From a virus, in IMG/VR virus record IMGVR_UViG_3300017824_000026, positions 1 through 37,598 of that record: a stretch of DNA of 37,598 nt, one strand, 5' to 3'. The notes under the pieces are model-generated. The model worked only from the letters and a program-made list of their open reading frames with translations. It searched no databases and was not told the origin of the DNA. Each line of letters begins with the position of its first letter. The first letter of the stretch is position 1. A program made the translations under genes and the position numbers. This document shows, piece after piece, positions 7,857 through 12,806 of this stretch.

Positions 7857-7933
7857 TGGTCGGAGATGTAGGATTCGAACCTACGACCCTCTGCTCCCAA
7901 AGCAGATGCGCTACCAGACTGCGCTAATCTCCG
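7857..7933 (-). tRNA. tRNA-Pro (UGG)
   Basis: A complete cloverleaf with acceptor stem CGGAGAT/ATCTCCG, anticodon loop TTTGGGA (anticodon TGG), T-loop GGTTCGAATCC and an encoded 3' ACCA. It is the last tRNA of the operon driven from 8644-8672. Confidence 0.95.
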
Positions 7934-7941
7934 ATATAAAC

Positions 7942-8026
7942 TGGTGGAGAAGGTGTGACTCGAACACACAATGCCAGAGGCGGTGGATTTACAGTCCACT
8001 GGGGTTACCAATTTTCCTACTTCTCC
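7942..8026 (-). tRNA. tRNA-Tyr (GUA)
   Basis: A class II tRNA of 85 nt with acceptor GGAGAAG/CTTCTCC, anticodon loop CTGTAAA (anticodon GTA), a long variable arm, T-loop TTCGAGT and encoded ACCA. Its first ten bases overlap the end of the SGNH hydrolase gene; the TAG stop occupies tRNA positions 8-10. Confidence 0.95.
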
Positions 8027-8439
8027 AAAGTACCATTAGTTTGTGCTGCCAATTTCTTGTAACCCTTATAAGTCGGATGGACGCCATCAGGACTTATATC
8101 AGTTTCTGGTCTGGAGATAACCACATCTCCAAATTCTTCAGCAACACGTTTCACTGCTTCTACCTGTGCGGGTTTTAGTTTACCGCTGGGCAGTAACCAA
8201 AACACTTGATCTGCTTTGGCTACTGTCCGTAGCATACGAATGTTCTCTTCTGTCTTGATGCCTTTGTAGTCGTTAGCACCTAAACTGATAACCAACGTGC
8301 GAGCAGGTTTTAGGCTATTGAGATGACGTTCGTTCCATACTTTGGAATTGATTCCGCTCTTAACGATTGCCGCACATTCTTTTCGTACTTGACTAACTCC
8401 TACTGCGATGCTATCTCCTACGATCAAACATTCTAACAT
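8017..8439 (-). CDS. Small SGNH/GDSL-family hydrolase
   Basis: A 140-aa single-domain hydrolase with all four family blocks: GDS (Ser10 nucleophile), a strand before the oxyanion glycine, GAND (Asn56), and DGVHPT (Asp118, His121). It has no signal peptide, so it probably acts in the cytoplasm or is released at lysis. The substrate cannot be read from sequence; an ester of lipid, glycan or peptidoglycan is possible. A strong TAGGAGG site precedes ATG 8439. The gene sits inside the tRNA operon, between tRNA-Thr and tRNA-Tyr, and its 3' end overlaps tRNA-Tyr, so 5' processing of the tRNA should cut the end of this mRNA. Confidence 0.85.
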   Translation of the reverse strand: MLECLIVGDSIAVGVSQVRKECAAIVKSGINSKVWNERHLNSLKPARTLVISLGANDYKGIKTEENIRMLRTVAKADQVFWLLPSGKLKPAQVEAVKRVAEEFGDVVISRPETDISPDGVHPTYKGYKKLAAQTNGTLEK

Positions 8440-8455
8440 ACCGCCTCCTATAAAA

Positions 8456-8530
8456 TGGTGCCGATGAAAGGAATCGAACCTCCAACCTACTGATTACAAA
8501 TCAGTTGCTCTACCGTTGAGCCACATCGGC
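8456..8530 (-). tRNA. tRNA-Thr (UGU)
   Basis: Acceptor GCCGATG/CATCGGC, anticodon loop TTTGTAA (anticodon TGT), T-loop GGTTCGATTCC and encoded ACCA. It lies 16 nt upstream of the SGNH start codon. Confidence 0.95.
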
Positions 8531-8535
8531 AATTT

Positions 8536-8611
8536 TGGCTCCCTCTGGTGGGCTCGAACCACCGACCCACAGATTAACAGTCTGTTGCTCTACCAACTGA
8601 GCTAAGAGGGA
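8536..8611 (-). tRNA. tRNA-Asn (GUU)
   Basis: Acceptor TCCCTCT/AGAGGGA, discriminator G and encoded CCA. The anticodon loop is CTGTTAA (anticodon GTT) and the T-loop GGTTCGAGCCC. It is the first gene after the tRNA promoter. Confidence 0.95.
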
Positions 8612-8643
8612 ATGCACACTTGCATGGGTATTTACTAAGTTCT

Positions 8644-8672
8644 ATTATACATGAATATTTGTTACATGTCAA
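8644..8672 (-). promoter_or_regulatory. Sigma70-type promoter of the tRNA operon
   Basis: TTGACA (8667-8672) - 17 nt - TATAAT (8644-8649) on the minus strand, 32 nt upstream of tRNA-Asn. It matches the bacterial consensus in both hexamers. Confidence 0.88.
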
Positions 8673-8690
8673 GCAAAAAGGTATTTATTA

Positions 8691-8718
8691 CAAAAGAAAA
8701 GGGAGACCGAAGTCTCCC
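8691..8718 (-). terminator. Terminator with UUCG tetraloop
   Basis: GGGAGAC-TTCG-GTCTCCC followed by TTTTCTTTTG on the minus strand. It ends transcription of the secreted-protein gene, just before the tRNA promoter. Confidence 0.92.
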
Positions 8719-8741
8719 TTGTTTCTCTCTCTCCAGTGAGA

Positions 8742-9020
8742 TTAGTTTACTGGACGATAGTAGTAGTCACGATTCTCGCCAGAGAACATGTTCTGCATGT
8801 CAGCGTTGCCATCAGCATCGAAGTTTGCTTCAGTATTAGCAGAAGCAGAGAAGTTCATATTAAAGGTTGCAACACCACGACCCTTTGCATCACTGTTCAT
8901 CTTAGTAGTAGCACCACCTGCGTGGTTGCCGTTACCATCATCGAAGAATGCGTGTGCTGGACCAAAAGTAAAAAGGGTAATACCCAATGCAATTGTTGAA
9001 TAAGCGAATAAATTTTTCAT
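8742..9020 (-). CDS. Secreted small Gly/Asn-rich protein with signal peptide
   Basis: A 92-aa protein starting at ATG 9020 (MKNLFAYSTIALGITLF) with GGAGGG upstream. Residues 1-24 form a signal peptide: a lysine near the start, a hydrophobic core, and a likely signal-peptidase I site after GPAHA. The mature part begins FFDDGNGNHAGG and is rich in Asn, Gly, Asp, Ala and Phe, ending MFSGENRDYYYRPVN, without cysteines. Its composition recalls small periplasmic sulfur-globule-type proteins of proteobacteria, which I infer only loosely. It is monocistronic, with its own promoter (9097-9125) and UUCG terminator. That isolation and the bacterial look suggest acquisition from a host. Confidence 0.8.
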   Translation of the reverse strand: MKNLFAYSTIALGITLFTFGPAHAFFDDGNGNHAGGATTKMNSDAKGRGVATFNMNFSASANTEANFDADGNADMQNMFSGENRDYYYRPVN

Positions 9021-9096
9021 AAATCCCTCCAAGGGAAAGTGTCCTCATCACGAGGAGTTAAAAGATATACTAAAAGAGTCTCAACTCTTGTGTATT

Positions 9097-9125
9097 AGTA
9101 TACGCTTATTTAGTAATATTTTCAA
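9097..9125 (-). promoter_or_regulatory. Sigma70-type promoter of the secreted-protein gene
   Basis: TTGAAA (9120-9125) - 17 nt - TATACT (9097-9102) on the minus strand. The leader is about 70 nt long. It contains AAGAGT-TGAG-ACTCTT followed by TTAG (9074-9089), a small hairpin that could attenuate or stabilise the message, and then a CCTC/GAGG hairpin near 9043. Confidence 0.7.
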
Positions 9126-9167
9126 GTTTTTCAACAACTTTTTACACTGAAATTTTTTATGGGGGTA

Positions 9168-9365
9168 TTACTTATTTTTATGGTTCAACATAAGTGCTTT
9201 CGCTTCTTTATGATATCCCATGTTTGCCAACTGAGCAGCAGCACGAGCACGACCCATAGTCTCAAATACTGAGATAATTTTTTCAAAAACTCTTGCCATT
9301 ACATTGCGGACTTTGATACAGAAGTTACAAGTAACTTCCCAATACATTTGTGCGAGCGATTCCAT
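9168..9365 (-). CDS. Small DUF1127-associated protein, 65 aa
   Basis: A basic helical protein. Its segment VFETMGRARAAAQLANMGYHKEAKALML is of a type found in proteobacterial small proteins encoded next to DUF1127 genes. The start ATG 9365 overlaps the stop of the upstream DUF1127 gene (TAATG). There is no signal peptide. In bacteria, small DUF1127 proteins have been linked to RNA turnover and stress or phosphate responses; whether this holds in a phage is unknown. Confidence 0.65.
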   Translation of the reverse strand: MESLAQMYWEVTCNFCIKVRNVMARVFEKIISVFETMGRARAAAQLANMGYHKEAKALMLNHKNK

Positions 9366-9550
9366 TACACTACTCTCCTATAAACTGCTGTGTTTCCTTT
9401 TGCGATTTCGTAAATATCATTACGACCAATACCAATATCTCGCAGTTCCTTATCAGTCAGCTTTGATAGTTGTTCAACAGTCTTTTGAATGTTACGGTAA
9501 TCAGCTATTTGTTCTTTCACTCTCTCCATCATTTCAATTAATCGGTTCAT
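9365..9550 (-). CDS. DUF1127-domain small protein, 61 aa
   Basis: The C-terminal half reads LSKLTDKELRDIGIGRNDIYEIAKG, the classic DUF1127 signature (Leu-rich helix, then DIGIxRxxI). The N-terminal half is a basic helix. DUF1127 proteins are typical of proteobacterial chromosomes, so this looks host-derived. A GAGAAG site precedes ATG 9550. The gene forms a two-gene unit with the next one downstream (9168-9365). Confidence 0.85.
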   Translation of the reverse strand: MNRLIEMMERVKEQIADYRNIQKTVEQLSKLTDKELRDIGIGRNDIYEIAKGNTAVYRRVV

Positions 9551-9590
9551 TTTACTTCTCTTTCTTTAGTCTTTTAGACACACGTAATTG

Positions 9591-9619
9591 AACCCTACCT
9601 TCTTGTGAAAGGTAGGGTT
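9591..9619. terminator. Inverted repeat downstream of hsp20; possible terminator
   Basis: An 11-bp perfect stem (AACCCTACCTT with AAGGTAGGGTT) and 7-nt loop. On the minus strand it is followed by CAATTACG, which lacks a U-tract. On the plus strand it is followed by TTTTCTCTT. It therefore looks like a plus-strand terminator although no plus-strand gene precedes it. It may also act as a 3'-stabilising hairpin for the hsp20 message. Confidence 0.5.
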
Positions 9620-9648
9620 TTCTCTTAGTTTATTAAATCGTTGTCACA

Positions 9649-10086
9649 TTAAGCGATTTCGATTTTTTTAGGCTTTTTGTCCTCTGGAATGATACGTTCT
9701 AGAGAGACTTTTAATAGTCCATTGATCATCTCAGCATTCTTTACCTCAACTTGATCATTGAGTGTAAACATGCGAGTGAATGGACGGAACGCCAAGCCTT
9801 GGAATAGAATATTAGTTTCTTCTTCTTTGGCATCGGTGTTACCTTTGATGACAAGTTTGTCACCTTCAGTTTCGATTGTGATATCTGTTTTACCGAATCC
9901 AGCAACAGCCATCTCGATGACGTAGGTATTCTCGTCAGTTTTCTTGATGTTGTATGGAGGGTAATTTGGGATGTTCTTTGCAACTTCGTCATGAATTTTA
10001 GTCATGCGATTTAAGACGTCATCAAAGCCAACATAGAACTTATCAAAGTCTTTGAAAGAATCCTGAAATGGTTTTAGATATGTCAT
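9649..10086 (-). CDS. HSP20/alpha-crystallin small heat-shock protein
   Basis: A 145-aa sHSP. The alpha-crystallin domain runs from about YPPYNIKKTDENTYVIEMAVAGF through GDKLVIKG to NGLLKVSLERIIPE, with the conserved GLLKVSL strand. The C-terminal KKIEIA supplies the I-x-I tail motif that caps the domain. It starts at ATG 10086 (MTYLKPFQ) behind AAAGGAG. IbpA-like chaperones hold aggregating proteins and are frequent in marine T4-like phages. The gene follows the phasin-like gene by 1 nt, so both share the structured leader at 10344-10478. Confidence 0.94.
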   Translation of the reverse strand: MTYLKPFQDSFKDFDKFYVGFDDVLNRMTKIHDEVAKNIPNYPPYNIKKTDENTYVIEMAVAGFGKTDITIETEGDKLVIKGNTDAKEEETNILFQGLAFRPFTRMFTLNDQVEVKNAEMINGLLKVSLERIIPEDKKPKKIEIA

Positions 10087-10087
10087 A

Positions 10088-10309
10088 TTACTCTCCTTTA
10101 CTCTTTGTGAACATTTTATCCACAGTAGCTTCCGCTGCTGCACCAGTTACTTCCCAAGCAGTCTTAGCGACTTGCTTAGTGAAAGCAGTTTGTGCGTCTA
10201 CGAAATTTTGTAGGGGAGTTTTGACAGTTTCGTCTTTGACGAATGTCGAGAGCCAAGATGATTTGGCATTTTGAATGGCATCAATAGCCATGTTTGCGTA
10301 CATTAGCAT
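10088..10309 (-). CDS. Phasin-like small helical protein, 73 aa
   Basis: Starts at ATG 10309 with GGAGAAACTAA upstream. The core NFVDAQTAFTKQVAKTAWEVTGAAAEA is amphipathic and Ala/Thr-rich, like bacterial phasins, which coat polyhydroxyalkanoate granules or act as general amphipathic chaperones. The protein is shorter than typical phasins (over 100 aa), so the match is only suggestive. Coupling to hsp20 fits a stress or chaperone role, since phasins and HSP20 are both recorded on granule surfaces. The alternative is simply an uncharacterised amphipathic helix protein. Confidence 0.6.
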   Translation of the reverse strand: MLMYANMAIDAIQNAKSSWLSTFVKDETVKTPLQNFVDAQTAFTKQVAKTAWEVTGAAAEATVDKMFTKSKGE

Positions 10310-10343
10310 TTAGTTTCTCCTATTAAGCGAGTTTTAGTTATAC

Positions 10344-10478
10344 ACCACCCCGAAGGCATGGGAATCCTTGGTTTGTTTAGCCAGAGCCAAGGCTGCTGGT
10401 TTAACGCCTTATACCGTAGCGTCAAACGGTTCCCAAGGTAGTGGGAAAATTGGGGTGGTAGTTTTGACTGGACTACCA
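10344..10478 (-). ncRNA. Structured 5' leader, candidate riboswitch-type element, before phasin-like/hsp20
   Basis: On the minus strand ACCACCCC (10452-10459) can pair with GGGGTGGT (10344-10351), closing about 116 nt. Inside are TGGGAA/TTCCCA (10430-10435 with 10359-10364), an 8-bp hairpin TTTGACGC/GCGTTAAA (10419-10426 with 10400-10407) and CCTTGG/CCAAGG (10387-10392 with 10366-10371). A competing upstream hairpin TGGTAGT/ACTACCA (10472-10478 with 10456-10462) uses bases of the closing stem, so the two cannot form together. That arrangement fits a switch. The element ends about 35 nt before the phasin-like ATG. Marine-phage leader motifs such as manA (recorded near ibpA-type genes) and wcaG are candidates, but I cannot assign a family. 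Confidence 0.6.
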
Positions 10479-10527
10479 ACCAGATTTGATGTCGTTACGA
10501 ACTTGGGTTAAAAACACGAAACAAGAA

Positions 10528-10543
10528 CTGGATCACCTCCTTA
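10528..10543 (-). promoter_or_regulatory. Sixteen-nt complement to the 16S rRNA 3' end (extreme Shine-Dalgarno)
   Basis: The minus strand reads TAAGGAGGTGATCCAG, the complement of the bacterial 16S 3' terminus CTGGATCACCTCCTT(A). Ordinary sites here pair over 4-7 nt. No substantial ORF follows; only very short frames (for example a 22-codon GTG-initiated frame spanning it) are present. It lies between pqqA and the structured leader. Confidence 0.5.
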
Positions 10544-10578
10544 CGTACGATGAAAGTAATCACACATCAAATTCCTTA

Positions 10579-10650
10579 CTACTTATTCATTACGTACATC
10601 GTAACTTCAAAGCCAAAACGCATTTCTGTTGCTACAGGTTTTGTCCACAT
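10579..10650 (-). CDS. pqqA: PqqA, precursor peptide of the cofactor PQQ
   Basis: A 23-residue peptide starting MWTKP and containing FGFEVTMY. PqqA peptides of methylotrophs and pseudomonads have the same length and the same MWTKP start and E-V-T-x-Y core. The conserved Glu15 and Tyr19 are the residues that PqqE cross-links to form pyrroloquinoline quinone; both are present with the correct three-residue spacing. AAAGGAG lies six bases before ATG 10650, a strong site. No pqqB-E gene is in the window, so the peptide would have to feed host enzymes. One PqqA is used up per PQQ made, so extra peptide could raise cofactor supply for PQQ-dependent methanol or alcohol dehydrogenases. A structured leader lies just upstream (10684-10769). 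Confidence 0.9.
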   Translation of the reverse strand: MWTKPVATEMRFGFEVTMYVMNK

Positions 10651-10683
10651 ATGCTTCTCCTTTCTTCGAAATCTCGCAGATCG

Positions 10684-10769
10684 GAGGGGAGCCAGAGGCA
10701 AGTCCACCTTGAGCGGTATTGGAACGAGCTAACCGTTGACTCGCACGGATGTGTTAAGGCATCACCCTC
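10684..10769 (-). ncRNA. Possibly structured leader upstream of pqqA
   Basis: A GC-rich non-coding stretch between the 57-aa gene and pqqA. On the minus strand GAGGG (10765-10769) can pair with CCCTC (10684-10688). Inside are small hairpins such as GATG/CATC, CGGT/ACCG and CAAG-GTGGA-CTTG. The stems are short and the model is tentative. No ORF longer than a few codons with a start site covers it, which leaves a regulatory RNA as the simplest reading. Confidence 0.4.
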
Positions 10770-10773
10770 AGTA

Positions 10774-10947
10774 TTACTTAGTCTCCGCAGGAGCCTCTTT
10801 TGCCTCAGCTTCTGCAATCGCAGCAACCTGTGGCTCGCCCTGCTGTTTAATTTTGTTAATGAGTAACACAACATCCTCAAATGGGTGCTTACCTAGCACA
10901 CGAAGAATAGTATTTGCTTCCTCTACGGTCAATTCAAGTTTAATCAT
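10774..10947 (-). CDS. Small conserved marine-phage-type protein, 57 aa
   Basis: Starts at ATG 10947 (MIKLELTVEEANTILRVLGKHPF), overlapping the regA stop as ATGA. The text LELTVEEANxILRxLGKxPFEDVxxLINKIKQQ looks like a compact helical domain that recurs next to regA/62/44 in marine T4-like phages, as far as I recall. It is followed by an Ala/Glu-rich tail (AAIAEAEAKEAPAETK). The function is unknown. Translation is probably coupled to regA. Confidence 0.8.
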   Translation of the reverse strand: MIKLELTVEEANTILRVLGKHPFEDVVLLINKIKQQGEPQVAAIAEAEAKEAPAETK

Positions 10948-11360
10948 TTTTTCTTTCCTATGTTATATTTTGGAACAAGTTCCCACTGGTCTTTTTCTTT
11001 GTAAGAGACCACCTTAATTTGAGACAAAGATGCCTTCTGTTCAGCTTGGGTAGGAGTAACAATACTTAGTAGTTCCCAATCGCCAAGCAATCCAGCGATA
11101 GCATTTCTGCGCTCAATATCACCAGAAGTGATATTCGATTCTTTACCGTCAAGAGCAAACAACTCTTTAAAGTGGACGATAAAGTACCTACCTTGCTTAT
11201 GTAAAATATGGCAAGATTGATAAAGTTTTTGTTCTTTTCTGGAAGCGATGCCAATACGTGTTAACGTTTCTCGTACTTTAAGAAAGTTATCTGGCTCAGG
11301 CAGCGTAATCTCTAACATGGACTCTGGTGTCCAGTCATAGTAAATCATTTCAACGCTCAT
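10944..11360 (-). CDS. regA: RegA translational repressor
   Basis: A 138-aa protein aligning with T4 RegA (122 aa) over NFLKVRETLTRIGIASRKEQKLYQSCHILHKQGRYFIVHFKELFALDG, which forms the RNA-binding core. RegA binds the ribosome-binding sites of early mRNAs, in T4 including those of 44 and 45, and shuts off translation. An N-terminal extension of about 15 residues (MSVEMIYYDWTPESML) is extra relative to T4. ATG 11360 is preferred over a GTG four codons upstream because GGTGG lies before it and the gp62 stop is adjacent. The operon order 45-44-62-regA is as in T4. Confidence 0.96.
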   Translation of the reverse strand: MSVEMIYYDWTPESMLEITLPEPDNFLKVRETLTRIGIASRKEQKLYQSCHILHKQGRYFIVHFKELFALDGKESNITSGDIERRNAIAGLLGDWELLSIVTPTQAEQKASLSQIKVVSYKEKDQWELVPKYNIGKKK

Positions 11361-11361
11361 T

Positions 11362-11742
11362 TTATTTTCCACCTTTATATAATTTGTCTCTAATTATTTG
11401 TATTTGCTCGGACGTCAAAACATCCAGTGCACGTTTCGCTTTCTCACTGGAGTATTTATAATATTCCATGATAAGTTTCAAATCATCAGTGAAGGCATCT
11501 TTCTTATGCCATTTGCTGAATCTTTTACGCTTTGTAGCACTATTTAGCAAAAAAGAAAATTGGAGACTAGAAGGTAGTTCATGCCTTACGTTCATCTCAT
11601 TAGCCAGAAGAATTGTATCTGGAAAATAAGACAAGCCACGATTAACAATAAACGCATTATAATCTTTTTCAGCTTGAGGATCTTTGAACAGATCCTCTTT
11701 CGTCATATTGATAGCATTTAAAAAATCAAAAGGTGTCATCAT
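11362..11742 (-). CDS. 62: gp62 clamp-loader small subunit
   Basis: A 126-aa protein with TPFDFLNAINMTKEDLF at the N-terminus, YNAFIVNRGLSYFPDTILLANEMN in the middle and a basic KRKRFSKWHKKD segment. This matches T4 gp62 in position, and the NxxLSY-FPD-ILxANExN block is characteristic. One gp62 assembles with four gp44 to load the gp45 clamp. The protein is shorter than T4 gp62 (187 aa), as in marine relatives. It starts at ATG 11742 (or 11739), overlapping the gp44 stop. Confidence 0.93.
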   Translation of the reverse strand: MMTPFDFLNAINMTKEDLFKDPQAEKDYNAFIVNRGLSYFPDTILLANEMNVRHELPSSLQFSFLLNSATKRKRFSKWHKKDAFTDDLKLIMEYYKYSSEKAKRALDVLTSEQIQIIRDKLYKGGK

Positions 11743-12692
11743 TTAAACCTACATTGCGCCATAATCTCAGTCAGTGCTGCCATAGTATTTAGTTCTTGGT
11801 CAGCAACGAACGCAGATTTATATTGATAGTCAGCTAAGATGAGCACCATTTGTGGAATGCTAGCAGGTTCCATGGCACCTGAAGAAGTATCGTACAGGTG
11901 ACGAAACAACTCCGTAGATTCCATGTCGCTGTTTTTGGCAACCCACTTACGAACCTCTCCGAAGTTTTTATCTTTCAAGTCACGCAGAAGAGACTTGTAT
12001 GATTCTTCAGAAAGGTTCACAAGGATCGCAGAGTCGATCTTACCAGTAACAGAATATCGTTGAAGTTCATTTAACATACGACGATAATCTGGGAAGAACT
12101 TAGTGATAAGTTCTGCGACTACTTTAGGATCAAATTCAACACCCTCTTGTGTGAGGATTTGAGTAACTCTCTTGAAAAACTGTCCAGCAACCTTTTGTTT
12201 CTCAGCACCATCAATCTTGAATTCAATCACAGAACAACGACTGTGAAGTGGATCAATGATACGGTTCTTAAAGTTACAGGTAAAGATAAACCGACAGTTG
12301 TTTGAGTATTCCTCAATAAAGTTACGCAAAGCAGGTTGAACCGATTGTGGGTTCATGTAGTCAGCTTCATCAATGATAACTACTTTTTTGGCATCAGTCA
12401 ATGATACGCTAGTAGCAAATCCTTTGATGGTGGTACGAAGAACGTCAATCGAACGACCCTCTTCAGAACCATTCACTACGATATACTCAGCACCAACTTC
12501 ATTACACAGTGCCTTTGCTACAGTAGTTTTACCGACACCAGCAGTGCCAGACAACAACAAAGTCGGCAGTTCTCCTTGTTTAACATACTGACGAAATGTT
12601 TCCTTCATGCTATCAGGAAGGATACAATCATCAATCTTTTGTGGACGATACTTTTCTACCCACAAAAACTGTTCATCACGTTTTTCAATCAT
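11739..12692 (-). CDS. 44: gp44 clamp-loader ATPase subunit
   Basis: A 317-aa AAA+ ATPase. Walker A is GTAGVGKT (49-56), Walker B VVIIDEAD (104-111), and the SRC motif carrying the arginine finger in trans is HSRCSVIEF (150-158). WVEKYRPQKIDDCILP near the start is the clamp-loader signature. It drives loading of gp45 onto primer-template junctions together with gp62. GGAGAA precedes ATG 12692. The end of a 29-codon GTG-initiated frame overlaps the start. Confidence 0.98.
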   Translation of the reverse strand: MIEKRDEQFLWVEKYRPQKIDDCILPDSMKETFRQYVKQGELPTLLLSGTAGVGKTTVAKALCNEVGAEYIVVNGSEEGRSIDVLRTTIKGFATSVSLTDAKKVVIIDEADYMNPQSVQPALRNFIEEYSNNCRFIFTCNFKNRIIDPLHSRCSVIEFKIDGAEKQKVAGQFFKRVTQILTQEGVEFDPKVVAELITKFFPDYRRMLNELQRYSVTGKIDSAILVNLSEESYKSLLRDLKDKNFGEVRKWVAKNSDMESTELFRHLYDTSSGAMEPASIPQMVLILADYQYKSAFVADQELNTMAALTEIMAQCRFK

Positions 12693-12778
12693 AGCATTCT
12701 CCAGTCATAATATAAAATAAGAGAGCAGTTTTCGGTCATGCTCAGGACTCTTGGCTGCGTAGTCTTCAGTGTACTCAC
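12689..12778 (-). CDS. Possible 29-aa leader peptide ORF before gp44
   Basis: GTG 12778, with AAGG upstream, opens a frame reading STLKTTQPRVLSM and ending ILYYDWRML, whose TGA overlaps the gp44 ATG. The overlap type fits real genes in this phage. The nucleotide sequence also contains TTCGGT/ACCGAA flanking about 35 nt, so a structured leader or RegA operator is the alternative. The LxYYDW phrase also occurs near the RegA N-terminus, perhaps by chance. Confidence 0.3.
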   Translation of the reverse strand: MSTLKTTQPRVLSMTENCSLILYYDWRML

Positions 12779-12806
12779 CGAACCTTACCACGCCTTACAT
12801 CCAAGA

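Noticed and set aside
7857-8611. tRNA cluster as a phage attachment or integration site
   Set aside because: No integrase is present and the genome type is a lytic T4-like phage; all four tRNAs are complete with encoded CCA and a dedicated promoter.
10550-10732. Plus-strand ORF of 60 codons over the pqqA region
   Set aside because: It is antisense to pqqA, lacks a ribosome-binding site (the bases before it are CACCTCCTTACG), and its basic Cys/Arg composition looks like a shadow frame.
10344-10770. A two-piece tmRNA or a glutamine (glnA) riboswitch in the long intergenic region
   Set aside because: No TPsiC-like GGTTCGA, no CCA end and no tag reading frame were found, and the glnA consensus segments are not visible. 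The region is reported as an unassigned structured leader instead.
11453-11460. TATAAATA inside gp62
   Set aside because: It lies within coding sequence of an early gene and is not followed by a late gene, so it is probably chance.
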